In this document: piece after piece, positions 23,897-35,863 of the stretch | Layout of the letters: each line of letters starts with the position of its first letter | How positions within the stretch are numbered: position 1 is the stretch's first letter | Assembly (NCBI GenBank): GCA_027919835.1 | Contig: JANVFP010000021.1 | Location: 620,001-684,000 of the forward strand | Reading direction: 5' to 3' | Origin: Lentinula raphanica | Taxonomy: Eukaryota > Basidiomycota > Agaricomycetes > Agaricales > Omphalotaceae | Length of the DNA stretch: 64,000 bases | Program-made: the position numbers and the translations under genes | Notes under the pieces: generated by a model | Database searches by the model: none | What the model saw: only the letters and a program-made list of their open reading frames with translations | Told to the model about the DNA's origin: nothing

Positions 23897-24504
23897 TGCG
23901 AAGTTCGAACACTCGCAAGTCGCAACGCTCGCCGCAACTTCGTCATCCGACCAGTTGCCAGCGAGACATACACCATTCTACGTGCAGATCTATCCGCGTA
24001 GTAGTCATAGTGCTGGTCAGTGCTGAACATTCATCTTCCCATGCTGTTCAGAAGGCAAGAGGAGTAGGAGTCAAGCTCATCTCCAAGACTTTGACTCGTC
24101 TTCAAAGTGAACTCTCGATGTTGAAAGTACAACTACGAATGTGGTACAAACAGCATAGGAGCCGGGCCACGAGTATTACCGCGGCACTGCACACAGAGAC
24201 GAAGAGTGAGGCAAATTCAAGGTACATAATAATCTCGAGTGGACAGCAGATCTTCAACTTGAACTCCTGTTCGATCAAAGAAGGTATGAAGCAAGATTTT
24301 TGGTACGACTAATCCAGAAACCCACCCAATAAATAAATTCATTGCGACATCATTCAACAACTTCGGTGCTTGGGTGCTCGGTGTTGAAAGGCGTAGTCAT
24401 TCAAGGTCCTCGAACCGGCGACCATCGTGATGATGAATATGGTCTATACAAGCCCCGCACCACTTGAAGTCCATAGACGGTCTATCATCCATGACATGTG
24501 AGCA

Positions 24505-24685
24505 ATGGCACGCAACAAGAAGAAGAACAAGGTGGGTATATCAGATATCGAGAAACAAATGAACCGGGTTTTGGACCTACATGGGCAAGGGCATCGCAAT
24601 CGTAGCTGGAGCACACCCCAAGACGAAAACGCAGAGCAATGCAGTTTCAAAGAAGCGTGTCCATCGAGCCATGGTCAGAAAATGA
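24505..24685 (+). CDS. possible 40-aa basic protein, spliced
   Basis: Exons 24505-24531 and 24590-24685 would encode a 40-residue, strongly basic protein beginning MARNKKKNK and ending HRAMVRK. The intron has a good donor (AAG then GTGGGT) and a usable acceptor. Composition is like small ribosome-biogenesis or ribosomal proteins, but I recognise no family. Given the length, chance cannot be excluded. Confidence 0.3.
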
Positions 24686-25304
24686 GGCAGGCAAGTGGTG
24701 GTGCTGGATGAAGAGTTATGAAGAAAATTGTAACCAGAGTCATTTATGCCACCTGCCACTACGATGGACCAAGAGATAGACCGACGGGCTTCATCCTGTT
24801 TCACGATTCATCATCGTCTTCCCGCATACTCGACGAGCTTTAGTTCAGCACGGCCGAGTATCAATAGGTATCAATCATCATGCGACGGTTCACAGATGGG
24901 ACTCGGACAGATTGATTCACTCATCCCAAGTCCCAACGGTCGAGTCGGGGTCTCTGTGGGTTCGGGAATTGGAGTTGATGCAGTATTTTTGGTATGGTGC
25001 CATTCGAATGGCAGGTTGTAGTGACTCGCTGAGCCTCCAACCCACAGAACCATATGCCAGTGCCGCGGCCACGTATATGAACGCTTCGGGCATTGAAGTT
25101 CATTGTTCGCAGTTCCGATTGCCAATTCCAGTCGTGAGCAATTAGACGCCCCTTGCCGGACGTGGACTGATTGCCTCTTACTTACCGTCTGGCATGAGAT
25201 CTAACTCCTAAATGAGCTTATGCGGCATGGGAGATATTTCGTTACTCTGGTCTATGGCCAATGAATTACGATGCTAATCCCAATCGCTTTCTTTCCTCCC
25301 AACC

Positions 25305-27280
25305 ATGGCGATGCATCCGCTCGAGGCCAGTCTCGACTCTCTGCCCCTCGAACTCCTCGAGACTATAATATCGTTTGTCGATCGTAGAACACTTCCCTCC
25401 TGTGCTCTGGTCTGCAAACGTTGGGTCCCCGCATCTCGCGAAACATTGTTTTCCTCTTTGTCCCTTCCCAACGATCTGCGCACTCGCTCTTTCCTCAATC
25501 TACTCGACAATGGTACACCGAGCACATTCATTGACGCTCATATTAAACATCTTGATCTGAGTTCCAGTCCTCGCTCGGATATTGGCTCAGACAGCGAACG
25601 CGTCATCACTTCCTGGGCTTCTCGCACACCCAAAACTCGCGCGACTCTTCAAGCCGTTTTCGGTCATCTCAATTCGTTGTTCGTGCGTTTTGCATCTGTG
25701 TGGGTTACTCCCGATGACCCGAATCAAATCTGGTTTAAGACAATTACAACCCTCCGACTCGAATTTGTGATTTTCGAGGACGAACTGGAATTCCAAGGCT
25801 TAATCCAAAGTCTGCCAGGTTTACGTTCTTTGGAACTTTCCTCAGTGGAGGTCACTCTGATTGGGAGCGAATCGGCAGAAGAGTCTTCGAACAACACTTC
25901 GCAGTTGAGGTCACTTTCCATTACCTACATGTATGACCCTGCTACTCTTGCTCTTGTCGCGCCATTCTGTGGTAACCTTGCCAAGTTCGAGTACGATTGG
26001 CATTCGCAGCAGTACTCCAGTGCCCGATCAATACCTGGGGTAGGGGCAATCTTGCGGGCCGCTAAAGACACTTTGGAAGAGTTGAGCTTGAAGACAGGAA
26101 GCTGGTCGGAAGGGAAAAACTATGATGAAGGTAACTCAACCTCCCAATTCAGTGGCCCGGCAGCTGATCACGAAGTTACGTAGGTATTGACAAACTATTC
26201 AAAACCCATCTCGAACTTGCGTCCTTACCTTCTTTACGCCGTCTTGCGTTGGACGTGAGCACCATCTATCTCCTGCCCATTCTTCGTCGGCTGGCCAGTG
26301 CATATGATGCACAGCGCAATGAGTTGTCTACCCCAGACAACCACGGAGTACGCATGAAGTCTCTACCAACCATTACCCATCTGTACATCCCCGCGGTTGG
26401 GTATAAATCTTCCTTCCAGACCCCGAACGAGGCAGAGCTTCCTGCGAACAATGTTGTTATGCAGCCTACCATGGATCAAGAATCCGTAGGAGAGGACAAC
26501 GATGTGCAGCCAACAGGTTCAGCTCCGGTATTCCACGATCTGAACAAGAACCTACACGAGGCATTGGAAGTCCTCCTCCCCATCCATCCCGTATTCGAAG
26601 AGTTGGTAGAATTGCGTTGCGACGTGGACGATATATTCAACGCGGCGGATTTCGCCATCGCTTCCTCTACACAGTTCTTCCAATCCCAATACTTCTGGCG
26701 GCTCCGCGCGAAGGAAGCCAAAGAAGCATCGAGCGCAGAAGATTCCCGCCACGAACCGTATTCGACGTTCATCCCTCACCGGCCTGAAGACAACTTTTTG
26801 GATCTGAAAGATGAAGAGGATGATGCCGATGCTGAGCTGGAGGTGTTGCATCCTAACCAGTTTTCCTTGGGTTCTGCTTCATTGCAGCGTTACCCTCGTC
26901 CAGGCACATTATCTCATTCTCGTCTCAGCTTGCATATCCGAAAGCTGAGGAAGCGCATGCCTCTTTGTGCTGCCAGAGGTATGACACCCATTCCCGTGGT
27001 ACGTTATTGGTTCAATGATGTGCCCACGGGTCTTGTTTTTGAAGAAAAGATGTGGGCTTCTGGAGATGGTTATGCGAGTATCAATAACGCCGGTGGTTGG
27101 GATGTATCAGCATCGCAGGGAGGTGTGGAAGAGATTGCGGCCGTGCAGGAGGAAGAAGACCCTGAAGTTATGGGAGGCATGCAAGGTCTTACCATGAAAG
27201 GAATGGAGATATGGGATGCTGGAAAAGGGAGAGTTCTATTCGTGCTGTTCTTGCTTTCCACAATCATATATTTGTGGTAA
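25305..27280 (+). CDS. F-box protein with hydrophobic C terminus
   Basis: Two exons, 25305-26130 and 26184-27280; 640 aa. An F-box at about 10-55 (LDSLPLELLETIISFV, CALVCKRW) implies binding to SKP1 in an SCF ubiquitin ligase. The rest has spaced Leu-rich segments (LRSLELSS, LEELSLKTG, LRRLALDVS) that resemble irregular leucine-rich repeats, as in many basidiomycete F-box proteins of unknown target. An acidic loop lies near 520. The last 17 residues are uniformly hydrophobic (GRVLFVLFLLSTIIYLW) and would suit a tail anchor. The stop sits next to a GTAAGG donor-like site, so a further 3' exon that removes this tail is possible. Confidence 0.8.
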
Positions 27281-27402
27281 GGAAATCAATGTAAACGTTT
27301 CTGAAGTTGATAGATTTGGATATTTGCCACAATTATTGGTCAATTTATGTCTTCTAGACTTGTAGAACTGTAGCCTGAAATGTAGTGTCACCATAGATGA
27401 TG

Positions 27403-29067
27403 TTATGCATCCAAAGTTTCATTTAATCCAAGTTCAGACACAATTTCTTTCCACACAAAGATTGGAAAACGATGGTTGACACCCGGAAGAGTCGGTAGAC
27501 ACGCTACGCTACCGCAACCACCAGTTTTACCCATTGGGATGAGATAGAAAACCTGTTTCACGCGTGAATGCAGAAGTGCCATGCTGCACATGATACAAGG
27601 CTCGTGGCTCAGAAAAACCGTCCTCCCTGTGAGGAGATAATTTGGGCCACTTTCAGATAACGAGCCACGATTCAGATCCAGATCTGCCACTTTTCGGATC
27701 AGGTTGAGCACGGCGTGTCGAAGCGGATGCGATGTAGAGGTCCGAGTATCATGAGCAAGTGCAGTATTTTGATTTTCCTCTTCATACGATGCAGGCATGA
27801 AAGCTGATATTGGAAGCTGAAGGACGAGACAGAGAATGAGCATTTGGGGTTAAAGATGATATTGAATCACTGACTTCGCCTTCGAGATGGGATCGGTGAG
27901 CTTCAGACACTACAACTTTCATTGCTTCCCGCGCCCATGCAACCTTGCCGCAGGACCAGGTCTCCGAATCTCCTTTCCGTTTCGGAGCATAGAATGTAGG
28001 CCAGAAGGTGGCTTTCAAGCCGAGAGAGTTGAGGGTAAGGGCAGCGGAGGAAGGAACGGGAATTTGGAACGGGCTGGCAAGTTCGAGCGCGGTGGGTAAT
28101 TGAGGAGGGTCTGGATCGATAGAGAGGAGCAGCGTCGTCTTTCCATCTTGTTTTCGCACTCTTTTGAGATGGTCAAGGTTGGGATCTTCCATTCCGTTGG
28201 TTTTTAGCCATCTACCACGCTGGAATTGACGAGCGATCTGAATTTGAGGCTGCGATTTTGACTTACTTGAGCAACGTTGCGATGTGACGTGGTTCGGGGA
28301 CGTCGACGACCCAGGCCTGGACTAAGTACAAAAATTGATAAGCTACGGTGATCAGAATAGTGGTTGTGGTTATGGACGTACCAGTCCTGATTGATTCCAG
28401 ATCTTCTTCTTCAGGTGGAGGTTTTAATATCGTGAAAGGCAGAGAAGACTCGTCAACTATCGCATTCAAATCCACGTCGTCTGAGTGTTCTTTATGATCG
28501 CCTTCATCGTTCCCAATGGTCGACAGACCTCCCCAACCATCCTCAGGCTCTATGTCTATTGCAGATATGCTCTCATCTACAGGATCGAACCACAGCTTAT
28601 GTCCATAGAATATGCAGAGTTCTTCATCTTCCTCAATATCGCGAGCCGTCTCGTAGCGTATTGAATCCGTCTGGTGGTCGAGCTTATAAGAAACATTTGG
28701 TGAACTTGAATGATTGAATAGTGAACCTGTTCGATGTGAAGGTTCTTTTCGACCAAGAACGGTAACGAGAGGACCAACCAAGACCAAGAGCTAAAGCCAT
28801 TCTCCCATCTTTCCATTTGAAAGTATAATGATCCAGGATAGTGAACTTTCCGTGTTTTTCATACTCTTCTATTCCAAAAAACAAGACTGGGCTGATCTCG
28901 ATAACCGTGTTTCGTTCAATTGTTCGTGAAGCTGTGAAAATGTCAGAAGAAATATATAGAGCTCAGTATAGACAAAGCCTACCATATACCCCTCTCCCTC
29001 TGCTTTCTGAGTGTTGAATGCGACATCCAGAGCTGTTGAGATGCTCTGGCGCGGTGGAAGAGGACAT
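27403..29067 (-). CDS. tad3: SET domain fused to tRNA adenosine deaminase subunit TAD3
   Basis: Six minus-strand exons: 29067-28983, 28931-28779, 28726-28382, 28321-28267, 28211-27875, 27816-27403; 462 aa in one frame. Residues 24-121 form a compact SET domain: GRGVYAS at 24-30, then NHSSSPN at 84-90 and YG at 120-121, the substrate/SAM-binding motifs of this methyltransferase fold. From about 197 the protein is TAD3/ADAT3: AWVVDVPEPRH, KRVRK, then HPLRHAV with the zinc ligand H359 and Val361 in place of the catalytic Glu, as in other TAD3 subunits, and HEPCIMC with C399 and C402. With TAD2 it would deaminate A34 of tRNAs to inosine. The role of the SET half is unknown. Head-to-head with ALG7, 97 bp apart. 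Confidence 0.88.
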
Positions 29068-29164
29068 TTGTGAAATAGCCGCCCATAAATTTAGGCGCCG
29101 ATAAGTCGCGTGAAATCAGACACGTCGAAACACGTCGTGTAAATCTTTCTCTTCGACGACGACC

Positions 29165-30942
29165 ATGGCGTCTACTGCGGTCCAGCCGCGCGCGCTGTCC
29201 TCCACTATTCTTCTTGGCTTGGCTCCAGTAGCCTCATGGTTTATCGTCCGACCGTTCTTGGATCCTGTTCCTTCTTTACCAGGTCTATTCATCTCCATAG
29301 GATTCTCATTGTTCGCGTTCATGGCTACATTGTATTTGGTGCCAGCCTTGGGACCTACTTTTATCAAAGCTCATTTGAGTGGAAGAGATTTGCTCAAGGT
29401 ATATGCAACACCAATGTGCGTCTTTCTCATATGAACTGTAGTACTGCATTGATTCATTATGCGTAGACCAGAAAGCTTAGGCCTCGTTTGTGCATCAGTC
29501 TACATCCTTGCTTTGACCCTCTTCATTCCATTTGCGTTCTCTGACTCTCTGACTGCACGGTCCACACAAACACCTGAAGGGATCTCTGTTCCCGAATTTC
29601 CACATTCCCGAGTAAGAGATTCTCAGTCTGAATTCATGTCAGATATTGACCAACTGTGTAGCTGTCCCTATACCTCTCATCACTGCTTTCACTCCTCATG
29701 GCCACTATCCTTGGGTTTCTTGACGATGTATTTGACATACGGTGGCGACATAAGCTTCCCATCCCAATCATTGCTTCCATCCCACTTCTCATGGTCTACT
29801 TTGCTGAACGGGGAAATACCCACATCGTTGTTCCTCTTCCACTGAGATTTCTTCTAGGTTCACTCCTTAACTTAGGTGGGTAAACTTTTACTTCGAGTTC
29901 ACAGGTCGAGTTGAATCCTATTAATAAAGGGCCATTGTATTACCTTTATATGTCCTTGCTATCCACGTTTGCTACGAACAGTATCAATATCCTTGCTGGA
30001 ATCAATGGCTCGGAAGTCAGTCAGGCTCTCATTATTGCGATATCTGTCATCTTGAATGATCTGCTATACCTCCCCTGGCCAATTGGCTTTCATTTACCGG
30101 TCCACCTTCTCGGGAGTAAGGCAGAAGTCGAATTCGGCGGTGTTTGGAGTGCGGGGATGGCATATGGAAGCAAGGAGTTAGTTGAGAGGCATCTTTTCAG
30201 CCTGTACTTCATGCTACCGCTTGTCGCGGTCTGTTCTGGGTTTATGTACCATAACTGGTCAGTAGACCTCTGGCTTTTGAATTTGCTTCCCCCGGAAGAT
30301 CTGCTGATGACTAAACCCCAGGTACCCTGCTCGTGCGTTCCCTGGGGACACGCTTTGTTATGTGACCGGGATGGCGTTTGCAGTTGTTGGAATTCAAGGG
30401 CATTTTTCAAAAACCCTGTTGCTGTTCTTCTTGCCGCAGATATTCAACTTTGTTCTGTCATGCCCGCAGTTGTTTGGATTGGTCCCATGTCCTAGACATC
30501 GTGTTCCGAGGTAAACGTTCTGCATCAGTTTTTGACGTTAAGCCTTTCTAATAGCATCATACCAAGGTTCGACGCAGGCACGAATTTGCTTCATCCGTCC
30601 AAGGCGATGTTCATGAGACCACCCTCGAAGTTGGCAGCAACAGTCCTACGGATCTTCTCAGTTTTTGGCCTGGTTGAATTGACCTTACATCCTTCTGGAG
30701 TCATTCTGGAAACCACCAATCTAACGATCTTGAACTTCTTCCTTGTACGGCTGGGACCAATGAACGAAAAGAGACTGGTTCAAGTTTTGATATGCAGTCA
30801 GGTAAGCCTTTCGAGTTTGATGATATCCCTCGAAAACGGATTGTGAACAATTCGTTTGTAACACCAGATCTGCGGAAGCGTCCTGGCATTTTCCGTGCGG
30901 TATGGACTCGCAGGATTAGTCTACGATGGCGACAGAAGATGA
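29165..30942 (+). CDS. alg7: UDP-GlcNAc:dolichol-phosphate GlcNAc-1-P transferase
   Basis: Catalyses the first step of N-glycan precursor synthesis in the ER membrane and is the target of tunicamycin. Seven exons: 29165-29415, 29467-29611, 29662-29875, 29930-30257, 30322-30510, 30567-30801, 30868-30942; 478 aa. Multi-spanning membrane protein with the family motifs in order: [21 protein letters not shown] (Asp-rich motif at 153-157), [14 protein letters not shown] at 219-232, and a late loop with [10 protein letters not shown]. The length is near that of yeast Alg7 (448 aa). The acceptor before exon 4 (AATAAAG) lacks a pyrimidine tract but is the only one that avoids a stop. Shares a very short divergent promoter with SET-TAD3. 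Confidence 0.95.
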
Positions 30943-31536
30943 ACAGCCAGCCAATCAAAGTTGATTTCTGATACTTAGGGCGTTGTATGATAATTCAGGA
31001 CGACTACTGGGAGTATTCATTTTGTTGCTCTAGACCTGGACATACATCTAGGCTTTCCGGGATGGACGGATATCCGACTCGTGTTGCTCCCGCCCAGAGT
31101 CCTCTACCGCCGTCCCAACCTTACTCCGCCGCATGCCGAGTGTTCAAAGTACGACCAAAGATCAGTATATAGTAAGTTTGTGGACATAAAGCGTAATGAA
31201 TACAGTTAAAGAGCATGACTTTTTGGCGTGGGTGGTGATTTTTCAATGGTCATCCTTTGTCAGATTAGTTCTCTGACCGCATAAGAGAACGGGAACGAAA
31301 ATATCCAAGTTGTGTAAACTCCACATGAAGGCGGATTTCGGTTTTGGTCGGGGAGGACTTTTGCCCTTGGGCTTCCGTCGGAAATTTCTTTTCCCTTCCA
31401 AAGCGGAGCCCAAAACGAGTTCCGAGAAATTATCACATGTCCTTCTTACTTAGGAGCCAAATTCTTTAAATACCCTCGATTCAGATCCTTCAACGCGCGA
31501 AAGCCCCTTCATTAACCCCACAGACGAACTCTCATC
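30943..31536. other. isocitrate lyase upstream region
   Basis: About 590 bp; no gene. A weak TATA-like TTTAAATA lies near 31465, about 70 bp before the ATG. The rest is presumed promoter; no named site is claimed. Confidence 0.45.
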
Positions 31537-33434
31537 ATGTCCAGCGAACGTGCCGCATTTGAAGCAGAAGTTAGGCAAGTAGAGCAATGGTGGAAGGTGA
31601 GATAGCTCGTTCTCTATCGTTCAACATCTAACCATGATCTATCTTCCAGAGCCCTCGATTTGCACGAGTAACACGACCTTATACCGCTGCTGATGTCGTC
31701 TCAAAACGTGGTACAATCAAGATCGAGTACCCATCCAACATCCTTGCCCAAAAACTTTTCGCCCTTTTGAGTGAACATGCCAAACGCGGTACTCCCTCTC
31801 ACACATATGGAGCGTAAGTTCATTCTCCGTGTTATTTTAGTTGTCTTACTCGTCACTAATTTCGTCCGTCAGTCTTGACCCGGTGCAGGTGACCCAGATG
31901 GCGAAATACCTCGAGACTGTATATGTTTCTGGCTGGCAGTCATCTAGTACTGCTTCTAGCACCAATGAACCCGGTCCTGATCTTGCAGGTAGGTTCCGTT
32001 TCACTATATGCCAGATCTCAGTCACTTACGATTTCATACTAGACTATCCATCAAACACTGTCCCCAACAAAGTCGAACACTTGTTCTTGGCTCAACTCTT
32101 CCACGACCGTAAACAGCGAGAAGCACGGTCCAATATGTCCGACTCCGAGTTAGCTAAAACGCCAATCATCGATTATCTGCGGCCTATTGTAGCTGATGCC
32201 GATACTGGTCATGGTGGTCTGACCGCCATCATGAAGTTGACCAAGCTGTTCGTGGAGAAGGGGGCAGCAGGCATACACGTCGAGGACCAAGCACCCGGAA
32301 CCAAAAAGTGTGGACACATGGCTGGCAAAGTGCTCGTACCCATCTCCGAACACATCAACAGACTCATTGCCATTCGCCTTCAATACGACATCCTCGGCGT
32401 CGAAAATCTTGCCGTTGCACGAACAGACTCCGAAGCTGCCACCCTCATCACTTCCAACATCGACGACCGAGATCATGCGTTCATCCTCGGTTGCACGAAT
32501 CCTTCCTTACCCCCTCTGAACAAAACCATGGTCGATGCCGAACGGGCTGGCAAGATCGGCGATGAACTTCAAAAGATCGAAGATCAATGGATGGCTGCCG
32601 CTAATCTCCAGTTATTCTCTACCACCTTAGCTCAAGCGTTGACAAAGGAGGGTAAGAAGGACGCAACCGTCAAGAGATTCTTGGAACGTGTCGCGAAATC
32701 TTCCTATCCCGATGCCGTAGTCATTGCCCAGAAAGAATTTGGCTTACGCTCTGTCCCTCACTGGGATTGGGATAGCCCAAGGACGCGTGAGGGATATTAC
32801 AGATACCAAGGAGGGACAGAATGTGCTATCCATCGTGCCATCGCTTTCGCTCCCTACGCCGATCTGTTGTGGATGGAAACGAAGAAGCCTATTCTCTCGC
32901 AAGCTCAAAAGTTTGCGGCGGGAGTGCACGCGGTGTATCCGGGACAGTGGCTCGCGTACAATCTATCGCCTTCGTTCAACTGGGATGCAGCTGGTCTGAA
33001 CGAGAACGACATGCAGTCATATGTTTGGGAACTGGTAGGGATCATCCACTCGTTTCTCATTCCGTTTGTTAATTTCCAACCTCTTCTTTATAGGGAAAAC
33101 TCGGATTTGTTTGGCAATTCATCACACTGGGTGGCCTGCACTCCAACGCGTACATTTCTGACCTGTTCGCGAAAGAGTACGCCAAGACTGGCATGAAAGC
33201 TTACGTCGAACTTGTTCAACGAAAGGAAAGAGAGCTTGGTACAGACGTACTCACGCATCAAAAAGTAAGTCGTATGCTTGTTTGTTCCTACGATGCAGGT
33301 GCTAATCGGATGGTTTACAGTGGAGTGGAGCAGACTATGCAGATAATCTCCTGAAGACAGTAACTGGTGGTATATCCTCGACGGCCGCTATGGGTGCTGG
33401 TGTGACAGAGTCGCAGTTCGGTTCAAAGCTGTGA
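31537..33434 (+). CDS. icl1: isocitrate lyase
   Basis: Splits isocitrate to succinate and glyoxylate in the glyoxylate cycle, needed for growth on acetate, ethanol or lipids. Six exons: 31537-31596, 31650-31813, 31873-31988, 32043-33034, 33094-33264, 33321-33434; 538 aa, typical for fungi. The active-site signature KKCGHM is at 201-206 with the catalytic Cys203; DADTGHGG at 165-172 and [16 protein letters not shown] follow, as in eukaryotic enzymes. The end ([10 protein letters not shown]) finishes in S-K-L, a canonical PTS1, so peroxisomal import is likely. Its neighbour alternative oxidase and the downstream ADH are also carbon-stress genes, but their distance gives no evidence of co-regulation. 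Confidence 0.97.
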
Positions 33435-33739
33435 GGGTGTTGAAGCTGGACTTTACATATATGTAGAATAGCAAGGACATGACTGTATATTTTTTATGGC
33501 ATTTGCATCATCACAGACGAAAGGAGGAGGTGGGATAGCGAACTTGGATTTCTTCAGTACGTTGCCGAGGACTGCCGCATCAACTGACCCCGAAATTTTT
33601 GATCCGATGATGGCTTTGCTTCGGCCGACTGTTACAAGACGTTTATTGTCGTCAACCAGGTGCGCCGCGCGCAAACAAGAGATGAAAAGGGGTATCTGTT
33701 ATTGTTCGGGCTCGTTCTTCCTCTCGTTCTTCCTCTACC
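33435..33739. other. intergenic, no gene seen
   Basis: About 305 bp between isocitrate lyase and the FAD oxidoreductase; 3' flank and promoter. Pyrimidine-rich TCGTTCTTCC repeats occur just before the ATG. Confidence 0.5.
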
Positions 33740-35669
33740 ATGAAAGTCGCTGTAGTCGGTTCTGGTGTCTCTGGCCTTGCAGCCACCTGGGTACGTGAGG
33801 CTCGTAGTTCAGCCAGTGTTGCGCGTCGAACTCATCTTTGAGCAGCTTTTGAACGAACATAGTGACCATGAAATCCACCTATACGAAGCTGACAACCGAC
33901 CTGGCGGGCACGCGAACACAGTCCATTTTCCCTCCAAGGAAGGCGTCAATGTCGATTCTGGATTTGTTTGTAACCTTCTCTTGGCATTCGAAGGATTGTT
34001 GTAGGACTGACACGCTCTTTCTCTGCCTTGTCTTGTTATAGATCGTCTTTAATCCATGCACCTATCCAAATTTTCTTCGCTTCTTGAAGCTCAACCCAGA
34101 AATCCCTATCGCGCCGACCGAAATGACGTTCAGTGTATCCAGAGACCACGGCAAATTCGAATGGGCTGGAGACACCATTTTCACCGTCTTCTGTCAGCCT
34201 CGACGCTTGATAGATCCGAATATGTGGAGGATGCTTTATGATGTTCTGCGCTTCAACGCTTCAGCTCAACGACTCGTTGCCCAATGGAATTCCGGCAAAG
34301 AAACCTTGAAGGAAATATCTATTGGGGAGTATCTGAGTAAAGAAGGTTATTCCGAGTCTTTCCAAGATAACTATCTTATTGTGAGTCGTGTTGTCGTTAT
34401 AATGCATAGACTTGTTCTGATTATTTTATAGCCGATGACTGCAGCGATCTGGAGTACTCCTCCGGACAAGTGTTCACTGGACTTTCCTGCGCGCACGTTG
34501 ATACAGTTCATGCACAATCATCATCTCCTTCAAATCACCGGAAAGCCTTCTTGGCTTACAATCCCAGGTGGAAGGTATGTCTATCCTTCTCTCTAATCAT
34601 CATCATTCACACCCATTTTGTAGTCGCCAATACGTGCAAAGAATCGTATCCTCCTTACCGGAATCCCAACTGCATCTATCGACACCTGTGACATCTATTC
34701 GCACCAACGGTCCTTCGTTGGATCTTACCACCTCTTCCGGACAAACATCCACTTACGATCATGTCATTTTTGCGTGTCATTCTGACACTGCTCTTTCGAT
34801 TCTACGTGCCGGTGACGCTATGCCAGATGAAGAGAGGATTCTCGGCATGTTCGAATGGAACAAGAACTCGGTTATCGTCCACAACGATGTACGACTCATG
34901 CCCAAAGCACGATCTGCGTGGTCATGTTGGAACTATCTGACATATTCCGAGGTGGACGAAAAAGGGAAGAGAAAAGCTAATCGTGACAAGGTTTCTTTGT
35001 GAGTTGTGCCATCCCTTTATGTGTATGAATAGACTTATTGACTCAAGATAGGACATGTACGTTTCATGGTCTAGGGCATTTTACGACCATCTCATAATTG
35101 AACAGACGGTATGAACGACCTTCAGCATATATCTGAACAGGAACATGGTCCTGTCCTTGTCACTCTCAATCCACCGTTTGAACCGGCGACAAATTTCGGA
35201 CGGTATGACTACGATCATCCTGTTCTGGATGGCAAGGTATGGTTACCCTGCATATCCTCTACCGAACGCGCTTCTGATGAGAACCGTCCAGGCTGTCCAA
35301 GCTCAAAATCTCATGCCACAAATTCAAGGCAAACGGAACATTTCCTATGCTGGCGCTTATCTCAAGTATGGTTTTCACGAGGATGGCTTCACGTCAGGAC
35401 TACTTGCAGCGTCAGACTACGCCCCCGCGTTGAAGTCACGCGTAAGACTCCCTTTCGATATCCAATATGCTGAAGATAGGAAAGGCAAGAGCTCTTGTGG
35501 GACTTACCATAGCACGACTGGCAGTGCTGGTTTTGTGGGATGGCTTGCATTATTCTTCGATGTTTTCGAGTATACGGGGCTACGTGTTGTTGTTGGATTT
35601 GTTCTGGGTACTGGTCTGGCGTGTGTCGTTCGCGTTTTGAACATGTTTGGAGTTAAAGTTGAATTGTAG
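33740..35669 (+). CDS. FAD-dependent amine-oxidase-like oxidoreductase
   Basis: Eight exons: 33740-33790, 33846-33965, 34042-34380, 34432-34574, 34624-34998, 35052-35056, 35106-35236, 35292-35669; 513 aa. The N-terminal Rossmann fold has G-S-G-V-S-G at 7-12 and the dinucleotide-binding strand ends LYEADNRPGGHANT, as in the flavin-containing amine oxidase superfamily (COG2907 group, often found near cyclopropane-fatty-acid synthases in bacteria). Other conserved parts: VDSGFIVFN, WLTIPGGSRQYV, and GAYLKYGFHEDGF near the FAD end. Exon 6 is 5 nt (GACAT) and restores the SLTYGMN stretch. The last 45 residues hold a probable membrane segment. The substrate is unknown. A truncated relic of this gene lies at 44554. 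Confidence 0.85.
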
Positions 35670-35863
35670 TACATGCTGATGTTTTTCTTCCCATTTCTGA
35701 CTTTTTGTGTAGAATTCATTTCAAGATCATCAAATGAACAATGCTCAAAGCATCGCTTGATGACAAGACCTTGATCTCTCGAAACTCTCATAGGGTTCAA
35801 AAATCCATGACCTAATGATATCCCAAGTATCTGACAGGCTCTTATTCAAAACAAACCTCGACG

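Larger units (their letters stand above)
23527..25304. other. long region without a confident gene
   Basis: About 1.8 kb. It contains a perfect 14-bp palindrome (23883-23896, GAACTTCGAAGTTC) followed by a partial copy, a 191-codon open frame (23737-24312) of unlikely composition, and one possible tiny spliced gene listed separately at 24505. Confidence 0.45.

Noticed and set aside
23737..24312. 191-codon open frame on the plus strand
   Set aside because: Low-complexity basic start, no family motif, crosses the palindromic repeat and has no splice or homology support.
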